Source: an archaeon (GTDB lineage: Archaea; Hydrothermarchaeota; Hydrothermarchaeia; Hydrothermarchaeales; JALUUU01). Taken from it: a stretch of DNA of 5,714 nt. How positions within the stretch are numbered: position 1 is the stretch's first letter; the number at the start of each line of letters is the position of its first letter. Positions 1-4,271 of this stretch are shown piece after piece. Both the position numbers and the translations under genes were made by a program. The notes under the pieces were generated by a model. The model was not told the DNA's origin, ran no database searches, and saw nothing but the letters and a program-made list of their open reading frames with translations. The stretch covers positions 1-5,714 of the forward strand of contig JALUUU010000246.1 in NCBI GenBank assembly GCA_027021185.1, in the 5' to 3' direction.

Positions 1-12
1 TGGTAAAAATGA
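1..12 (-). terminator. U-tract downstream of tRNA-Leu
   Basis: Read on the minus strand, the bases right after the tRNA-Leu discriminator are TCATTTTTACCA, giving a run of five T at positions 5-9. Archaeal RNA polymerase can terminate at such T runs without a hairpin. The sequence also shows that CCA is not encoded, because the three bases after the discriminator are TCA. The run is short and close to the window edge, so the call is moderate. Confidence 0.4.
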
Positions 13-97
13 TGCGGGGGAAGGGATTCGAACCCTCGCAAGCACTAAGCTAACAGGTCCTAAGCCTGTCCCCTTTGACCAACTCGGGCACCCCCGC
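13..97 (-). tRNA. tRNA-Leu, anticodon UAG
   Basis: The reverse complement folds into a complete 85-nt class II cloverleaf. The acceptor stem is GCGGGGG/CCCCCGC with discriminator A. The D stem is CCC/GGG with a GTTGG-containing loop. The anticodon stem ACAGG/CCTGT encloses loop CTTAGGA, so the anticodon is TAG (reads CUA and probably other CUN codons). The long variable arm has an AGC/GCT stem. The T arm is GAGGG-TTCGAAT-CCCTT. The long variable arm and discriminator A fit leucine. No intron is present and CCA is not encoded. The gene ends beside a T5 run. A weak TATA-like region lies near 122-141 upstream. Confidence 0.97.
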
Positions 98-121
98 ATT
101 GATAACAGGTTCATGTGGACT

Positions 122-141
122 GGCGTTTAGAGGCGTTTAAA
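122..141 (-). promoter_or_regulatory. Probable tRNA-Leu promoter region with tandem repeat
   Basis: Upstream of tRNA-Leu there is no perfect TATA box. On the plus strand the octamer GGCGTTTA occurs at 122-129 and again at 132-139, exactly 10 bp apart, so both copies face the same side of the helix. On the transcribed strand these give CTAAACG and TTTAAACG, weak TATA-like cores about 28 and 38 nt from the tRNA 5' end. The nearer copy is at the expected distance for a start close to the mature tRNA. The promoter assignment is inferred from spacing. Confidence 0.35.
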
Positions 142-177
142 GGTATAACCTAATGAGAGTATTAAAATTTTGCCGTG

Positions 178-199
178 AAAAAAGAGGATAACATTCCTC
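178..199 (-). terminator. Hairpin plus T6 terminator of the small basic gene
   Basis: On the minus strand, four bases after the TAA of the small basic gene, the sequence reads GAGGA-ATGTTA-TCCTC (199 to 184), a perfect 5-bp stem with a 6-nt loop, followed at once by six T (183-178). This has the form of an intrinsic terminator. In archaea the T run alone is usually the key element, so the hairpin may also protect the 3' end. Its position just after the stop supports the small ORF as a real, separately terminated gene. Confidence 0.6.
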
Positions 200-203
200 C
201 CCA

Positions 204-317
204 TTATCTTGCTCTGAGTTTGGCCTTTCTGCGCCGCTCTTTGAGTCTCTTTTTTCTGGTCTTCCACCTGCACTTTCCGCGCTTCTTCCATTTCCGCGAT
301 GAATGTTTACCGGCCAT
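204..317 (-). CDS. 37-aa highly basic protein, possible ribosomal protein eL41
   Basis: This small ORF starts at ATG (317-315) and ends with TAA (206-204). The 37-residue product begins MAGKHSSRKWKKRGKC and continues with a C-terminal half rich in Arg and Lys, including RWK, KKR and RRRK and ending LRAR. More than half of the residues are Arg or Lys and there are almost no acidic residues (one Glu). The second half resembles the very short ribosomal protein eL41 of archaea and eukaryotes, which has the same RWK...KKR...RKxK pattern ending near RxR; I recall this similarity and did not compute it. GAGGGA (328-323) sits 5 nt upstream of the ATG as a possible Shine-Dalgarno. A TATA-like box lies about 28 nt upstream, and a hairpin/T6 terminator follows the stop. 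Its place between two tRNA genes fits a translation role. An unrelated nucleic-acid-binding peptide is the main alternative. Confidence 0.7.
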   Translation of the reverse strand: MAGKHSSRKWKKRGKCRWKTRKKRLKERRRKAKLRAR

Positions 318-340
318 CGGATTCCCTCAGAATTTAATAC

Positions 341-350
341 CTTAAATAAG
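341..350 (-). promoter_or_regulatory. TATA box for the small basic gene
   Basis: On the minus strand the sequence reads CTTATTTAAG, a good archaeal box A, centred about 28 nt upstream of the ATG at 317. That spacing predicts a start at or just before the ATG, so the mRNA would be nearly leaderless. The GAGGGA upstream of the ATG would then matter mainly for transcripts reading through from tRNA-Lys, whose 3' end is 58 nt upstream. The start site is inferred from spacing. Confidence 0.5.
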
Positions 351-375
351 TTTGGGTAGAGATTGGTTTGAAAAG

Positions 376-450
376 CGGGCCCGACGGGATTTGAACCCGC
401 GACTAACTGGTTAAGAGCCAGCCACTCTAGCCAGACTGAGTTACGGGCCC
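376..450 (-). tRNA. tRNA-Lys, anticodon CUU
   Basis: The reverse complement forms a full 75-nt cloverleaf. The acceptor stem is GGGCCCG/CGGGCCC with discriminator G, usual for archaeal tRNA-Lys. The D stem is ACTC/GAGT with a GG-containing loop. The anticodon stem GCTGG/CCAGT encloses loop CTCTTAA, so the anticodon is CTT (reads AAG). The variable loop is TAGTC and the T arm is GCGGG-TTCAAAT-CCCGT. There is no intron, and the base after the discriminator is C followed by a short T4 run (374-371), so CCA is not encoded. Transcription probably starts from the shared TATA palindrome 27 nt upstream. Confidence 0.97.
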
Positions 451-470
451 AATGAATTGAATTGTTCAAT

Positions 471-484
471 GGTATTTAAATACC
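471..484. promoter_or_regulatory. Palindromic bidirectional TATA element
   Basis: GGTATTTAAATACC is a perfect 14-bp palindrome whose core is a strong archaeal TATA box in both orientations. Its centre (477.5) is about 27 nt from the 5' end of tRNA-Lys on the minus strand and about 29 nt from the ATG of the receiver gene on the plus strand. Both match the usual TATA-to-start distance. It can therefore serve as one TBP site for two divergent promoters. The minus-strand flank GTAAAGG is A-rich like a TFB recognition element; the plus-strand flank TCAATGG is weaker. Dual use is inferred from symmetry and spacing. Confidence 0.7.
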
Positions 485-506
485 TTTACCGACTAAAAAA
501 TTATCC

Positions 507-872
507 ATGGCCAAAATTCTGGTGGTAGACGACGAACCCGAGATTCTTATGCTCGTGAGAATGATGCTAGAAAAACACGGCTATGAAACTATTGAGGCTA
601 GAAACGGCGAAGAGTGCTTACAAAAACTCAAGGAGAACCCTGATCTCATTATCCTGGATGTAATGATGCCGGGAGATGATGGCTGGGAGGTATGCAGAAA
701 AATCAAGAAAAATCAGCAGAAGAAGGACATCCCGGTCATCCTGCTCACAGTTAGAACCAGCGAGAAGTCGAGGAAGAAAAGCCTGGAATACGCTGGGGCA
801 GACGCCCACGTCAACAAACCCTTCGAAATGGCGGAACTCTTGGAGACGGTGAAAAAGCTTCTGAAATTATAA
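507..872 (+). CDS. Stand-alone CheY-like response regulator receiver
   Basis: This 121-aa protein is a single receiver (REC) domain with no output domain. It would be phosphorylated by a histidine kinase and signal through protein contact in the cytoplasm. All key residues are present: acidic pair D8-D9 after the first strand (ILVVDDE), phospho-acceptor D51 in LIILDVMMPGDDGW, T81 at the end of the fourth strand (VILLT) and K104 in the cis-Pro motif NKPF. Length is typical of CheY/Spo0F-type single-domain regulators. No Shine-Dalgarno precedes the ATG, and the TATA palindrome about 29 nt upstream predicts a leaderless mRNA. It heads an operon with an F420-type oxidoreductase 31 nt downstream. 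No kinase or chemotaxis gene is in the window, so its partner is unknown. A chemotaxis CheY role is possible but unsupported. Confidence 0.93.
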   Translation: MAKILVVDDEPEILMLVRMMLEKHGYETIEARNGEECLQKLKENPDLIILDVMMPGDDGWEVCRKIKKNQQKKDIPVILLTVRTSEKSRKKSLEYAGADAHVNKPFEMAELLETVKKLLKL

Positions 873-903
873 GGTTGCTGACGGCAAAAAAGGCGGCCTT
901 GAT

Positions 904-2028
904 ATGGCGGTTCCTAAGTTCGATATTCTGCAATATCACTGGATGGGTAGAGAGGAGGGCTACACCGCCCTAGAGCATGAGGTCATATTTCGGGACCTCT
1001 GTTCCGGATGCGGTGCATGCGCTGCCGTCTGTCCAGACGATGTAATAGAGGTTGAGGAATACCCCCGGCTCGTTGGGAAGTGCACTAACTGCGGCTACTG
1101 CTTAATGCAGTGCCCGAGAAGCTTTTTTTCCCACTCTGCTGTGGAGGAAAGGCTATTCGGAAAAGTTAGTGAGGAGCTGTTGGGACACATACACACCATG
1201 GTGGCTGTTAAGTCCAGGGACAGCGATATAGCCACGGCGGGACAAGACGGAGGCTTCGTCACAGCCCTGGTCAAGTACTTGTTGGATACTGGGAAGGCTG
1301 ACGGTGCCATTGTATCGGGGTTATCTGAGGAGGAAACCTGGAAGCCTGAGCCCAGAGTTGTTACCAAGGCATCCGAGCTCAAGGGCACGGAGGGAACGAA
1401 GTACTCTAACAGTCCCAATCTTAAGGTGCTGAAAGAGGTCAAGAAGAAAGATCTAAAAAACATCGTCCTTGTAGGCGTCCCTTGCCAAATAGAGGGCTTC
1501 AGGAAAATCCAAAACTATCCAATTGAAGACATTGACCTAAAAGACAGGGTCAAGTACACCGTCGCCCTATTCTGCAAGGGAAACTTCCTATACCAGGGGC
1601 TGATGAAGGAATTGCTGACGGAGAAATACGGCGTAGACCTCAACAAAATGACAAAGATAGACGTTAAAGGCAAAAACGTCGTTGTAAATCTGGGTGAAGA
1701 AGAGCTGCTCGTCCCGCTTAAAGAGGCTCACGAGCACCTTCGAAAGGGATGCAAGGTATGCTTCGACTTCACGTCCATTCTATCTGATTTCTCAGTAGGA
1801 AGCGTTGGGTCGGCTAAGGGATACTCCACAGTTTTGACGAGAACCAAGGAAGCCACAGAGTTGTTGGACGCTATGGAGGCCGAAGGAGTTATTGAGGTGA
1901 AGGACCTGGATCCAGGCATAGGCCTCGTGGAGAAGCTCCACAAGATGAAGGAGAGAGACGCCAAGAGATACACAAGAAAGAAGGTTATAGCCGCTCTTCC
2001 CCTGCCTTTCAGAAACCTTAAATTCTAG
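904..2028 (+). CDS. F420 hydrogenase/dehydrogenase beta-subunit family protein (FrhB/FpoF-like)
   Basis: This 374-aa protein belongs to the coenzyme F420 hydrogenase/dehydrogenase beta family, flavin and iron-sulfur proteins that pass electrons to or from F420. Two ferredoxin-type [4Fe-4S] motifs lie at the N terminus: C33-C36-C39-C43 (CSGCGACAAVCP) and C60-C63-C66-C70 (CTNCGYCLMQCP). The FrhB/FdhB domains follow, with family motifs GVPCQIEGFRKIQ (C194), LFCKGNF (C224) and CKVCFDFTSILSDFSVGSVGS (C283, C286); these extra cysteines could hold another cluster. Two N-terminal clusters resemble FpoF/FqoF more than FrhB. No hydrogenase or dehydrogenase partner subunits are nearby, so it may act alone, for example as a ferredoxin:F420 oxidoreductase; this is inferred. 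No clear Shine-Dalgarno precedes the ATG. Its stop lies 2 nt before the glycosylase start, which implies translational coupling. Substrate and direction cannot be read from sequence. Confidence 0.88.
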   Translation: MAVPKFDILQYHWMGREEGYTALEHEVIFRDLCSGCGACAAVCPDDVIEVEEYPRLVGKCTNCGYCLMQCPRSFFSHSAVEERLFGKVSEELLGHIHTMVAVKSRDSDIATAGQDGGFVTALVKYLLDTGKADGAIVSGLSEEETWKPEPRVVTKASELKGTEGTKYSNSPNLKVLKEVKKKDLKNIVLVGVPCQIEGFRKIQNYPIEDIDLKDRVKYTVALFCKGNFLYQGLMKELLTEKYGVDLNKMTKIDVKGKNVVVNLGEEELLVPLKEAHEHLRKGCKVCFDFTSILSDFSVGSVGSAKGYSTVLTRTKEATELLDAMEAEGVIEVKDLDPGIGLVEKLHKMKERDAKRYTRKKVIAALPLPFRNLKF

Positions 2029-2030
2029 CG

Positions 2031-2771
2031 ATGCTCCTGGACCTAAGGCTCACCATGGAGAGTGGGCAGCCTCCTCAGTTCCTGTGGAAGCGAGAGGGCA
2101 GCAAGTACTTCAGATACATCAACGAAAAGAAATGTTACCTGTGGCAGGATAAAGAGCTTCACCACACCCCTGGATACGATGGCTACATCAATGAGTTCCT
2201 TAGGGCCCAGGACGACCTCGAAGAGATATATGGTAAGATAGCCACAGATCCCGTGATGAAGCGGGCTGTGGAGAAGTACAGGGGCTTGAGGATCACAAAA
2301 AACGATCCATGGGAAACCCTGGTGAGCTTCGTCTGCTCCATTAACAACAATATTCCTCGTATATGCAAGAATGTCCAGAGCCTTATGCATAAAGGCAGGA
2401 TTTTGTCTCCAGAGGAGTTGCTCTCCAGGGACCTTGAGGCTTGTAGACTCGGCTTTAGGGCAAGGTTTCTTAAAGAGATAGCTGAGATGATGCCGTCCTA
2501 CGACCTGACTAAGATTGGAAGGATGGACTACGAAGATGCCAAGGCAATTCTAATGGAGTTTCCTGGGGTGGGGGATAAAGTATCAGAGTGCATCCTTCTT
2601 TTCGGATACGGGTTCCTCGAAGCATTCCCAGTGGATGTGTGGATAGCCAGGGCCATGGAGAGGTACTACGGTGTCTCCGGTAAGAATGCAAGAGAATACG
2701 CGAGGAAGAGATGGGGCCCCCTTGCTGGCTATGCCCAGCAATACCTTTACTGCCACATAAGGGAAGTTTGA
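2031..2771 (+). CDS. ogg: 8-oxoguanine DNA glycosylase/AP lyase, OGG1-type
   Basis: This 246-aa protein is an HhH-GPD base-excision repair enzyme that removes 8-oxoguanine from DNA and can cut the abasic site. The N terminus (LRLTMESGQPPQFLWKREG, about 6-23) matches the OGG1 N-terminal strand that contains SGQ-x-FxW. CSINNNIPRI (102-111) corresponds to the OGG1 NNNI segment, and LGFRARFL (140-147) to its LGYRARY motif. The helix-hairpin-helix FPGVGDKVSECI (177-188) carries the predicted catalytic lysine K183, and FPVDVWI (199-205) carries the catalytic aspartate D202. A lysine in the hairpin marks a bifunctional glycosylase/lyase. It is shorter than human OGG1 (345 aa) but complete over the core. 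The ATG is 2 nt after the upstream stop, so it is probably translated by coupling. The oxidoreductase neighbour suggests a link to oxidative damage (inference). AlkA or endonuclease III are less likely given the OGG-specific motifs. Confidence 0.9.
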   Translation: MLLDLRLTMESGQPPQFLWKREGSKYFRYINEKKCYLWQDKELHHTPGYDGYINEFLRAQDDLEEIYGKIATDPVMKRAVEKYRGLRITKNDPWETLVSFVCSINNNIPRICKNVQSLMHKGRILSPEELLSRDLEACRLGFRARFLKEIAEMMPSYDLTKIGRMDYEDAKAILMEFPGVGDKVSECILLFGYGFLEAFPVDVWIARAMERYYGVSGKNAREYARKRWGPLAGYAQQYLYCHIREV

Positions 2772-2777
2772 TCCTGC

Positions 2778-4187
2778 CTATGAGGAGGGCCTGGGCTTCT
2801 CTATCCCAAGGATTCTTAGGAACCTGTCCGCCACGGCCTCCTGGGCGAGCTTTAGCAGGGTTTTCTTGTCCTTGACGCTTCCGAACAGTCCGAGGGGTAT
2901 CTTGGCTGCGGCCGCATGGGCGTGTCCTCCAGCCTGACCAATGTCTCCGAAAGCCTTCTGCATAACCTCCCCGAGATTTATCCTCACGTCGCGGTTTCTG
3001 CCGGAGATGTGGATGACATCGTTGGCGATGCCATAGACCAAAGCAGTGGCAACCCCTTCGAGGTTTAATAGGTACTCCGCGGCCTGAGGAAGGGTCTCTC
3101 TGTCTGTTATGAAGCCCACGTTGGAGAGGAGGCAGCTGCCTCTAACCTGTCTGTTCTTAATGGCTTCCGCCAAGACATCAAAAGCCTCCGCAGATATGAG
3201 GGGGGATTCTATTCTCGCAAGGACGTCCCTCCTGGCCCTTGGATACAGGTACATAACCGCCTCCAAGTCCTCAGGGGTGGCTCCCCGGGTGAAATCTCCG
3301 GTGTCGCTCTTTATTCCGTAGAGTAATGCCGTGGCCAGGTCACCGTCTATCTCTATACCCATGTATCGCAGGTACTGAGTCAGTATCGTGGATGTTGCGC
3401 CGACATCTGGTCGAATATCGACGTAGTCTCCCCTTACTTTACTCATGTCCACTGGATGGTGGTCAATGATTATGTTAGGGGTTATATCCCTGGTCAGGGG
3501 GTTATTCACCCCCGGTATAGAGCTCTCAACCAGGGCTATTATTGAGTAAGACCGAATATTAACCCGCGAGGCTGGCTTCATCTCTATGCCCAGCAGGTTG
3601 ATCATAGCCTTGTTTTCGTCGTGTCCGATTTCATCCCCGTAGATAATCTCTGCTTTGCCTCCCTGCTCCTCTATTATCCTCTTGAGGCTCATGGCACTGG
3701 CGATGGCATCGGGGTCGGGGTTGTTCTGGGTTACGATGGCGATGCCGTTGTCTGCTTTTTTAATTATGTCCACTAGTTTCTTGAACTTTAGCTTTGTTTC
3801 CAGCTCCTTGAGGCGCTTAACAGCCTCTTGGGCCACGACTTTCTCCTGCTCTATTAAAGCGTCGGCTTCGCCCACTTCCAGAATTTCGATGCCCGAGGGA
3901 GCCCTCACTATCACGGATAACTTGGGATTAAGTTTTTTCACGGTCTTCAGGACCTTGGCGTTTTCTTTGCCATCTGATCCGAGGACCAGGGCTACGTGAC
4001 ATTTCTTTATCCCTGCTTTTTTCAGGGTGGCAGGGGATGACGGGCTCCCCTCATGGACGAGGAATCCGCTTTCTTTGAGTTCTTTAGCCTTCTTCCCCTC
4101 CTCAATTATCACATAGTCCTTTTTTTCTTTCTTTAGCTTTGAGGCGATCTCTCTGCAGGCCGCCTCGCAGCCTAATAAAAGAATCAT
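2778..4187 (-). CDS. RCK (TrkA-N-like)-DHH-DHHA1 phosphoesterase
   Basis: I place the start at ATG 4187-4185 (469 aa). It begins MILLLGC, the first strand of a Rossmann fold, and a TATA-like tract lies about 25 nt upstream, implying a leaderless mRNA. A longer reading to 4415 would run into glyA. Residues 1-125 resemble an RCK/TrkA-N domain, but the glycine loop is degenerate (GCEAAC for GxGxxG). Residues 147-330 form a DHH domain: motif I QNNPDPDAIAS (D158, D160), VESS (E221), IDHH (D242-H244), DVGATST and SDTGDF (D295). The C-terminal DHHA1 domain includes ISGRNR and GGHAHAAAA (G420-H422). Such proteins cleave phosphodiesters of short oligonucleotides, pAp or cyclic dinucleotides with manganese. 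Two usual ligands differ: His is Q154 and Asp is E221. There is no membrane segment or K+ channel. A role in cyclic di-AMP/K+ homeostasis is inferred. It converges on the glycosylase gene 6 bp away. Confidence 0.88.
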   Translation of the reverse strand: MILLLGCEAACREIASKLKKEKKDYVIIEEGKKAKELKESGFLVHEGSPSSPATLKKAGIKKCHVALVLGSDGKENAKVLKTVKKLNPKLSVIVRAPSGIEILEVGEADALIEQEKVVAQEAVKRLKELETKLKFKKLVDIIKKADNGIAIVTQNNPDPDAIASAMSLKRIIEEQGGKAEIIYGDEIGHDENKAMINLLGIEMKPASRVNIRSYSIIALVESSIPGVNNPLTRDITPNIIIDHHPVDMSKVRGDYVDIRPDVGATSTILTQYLRYMGIEIDGDLATALLYGIKSDTGDFTRGATPEDLEAVMYLYPRARRDVLARIESPLISAEAFDVLAEAIKNRQVRGSCLLSNVGFITDRETLPQAAEYLLNLEGVATALVYGIANDVIHISGRNRDVRINLGEVMQKAFGDIGQAGGHAHAAAAKIPLGLFGSVKDKKTLLKLAQEAVADRFLRILGIEKPRPSS

Positions 4188-4271
4188 ACCAAAAACATTA
4201 ATAAGATATATTATTAATAAGCTTTTGGTCAGTCCAGAGACTGCCTTCTTGTCCCTTATGGAGTTGAATAC
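4188..4271. promoter_or_regulatory. Divergent promoter between the DHH gene and glyA
   Basis: This 84-bp intergenic region contains an AT-only stretch around 4204-4220 (GATATATTATTAATAAG) that can be read as a TATA box on either strand. On the minus strand it lies about 25 nt before the DHH ATG, giving a leaderless transcript; no Shine-Dalgarno is seen there (TTTTTGGT precedes the ATG). On the plus strand, a start about 26 nt downstream of the box would give glyA a leader of some 30-40 nt, which includes GGAG at 4260-4263, 8 nt before the ATG. The two genes therefore seem to use different initiation modes from one promoter region. Start sites are inferred. Confidence 0.5.

Noticed and set aside
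376..450. Possible integration (att) site at tRNA-Lys or tRNA-Leu
   Set aside because: I found no repeated tRNA 3' fragment, integrase or foreign-looking genes in the window.
137..469. Minus-strand 110-aa open frame
   Set aside because: It reads through the whole tRNA-Lys gene and lies out of frame with the small basic gene, and it has no recognisable motif; it is a chance frame.
873..903. AAGGCGGCCTT in the 31-nt gap as a hairpin or operator
   Set aside because: The arms are separated by one base, so no stable RNA loop is possible, and a single short near-palindrome is weak evidence for an operator.
1095..1463. Minus-strand 122-aa open frame inside the F420 gene
   Set aside because: Antisense to a region coding clear family motifs; Ser/Leu-rich composition is typical of a shadow frame.
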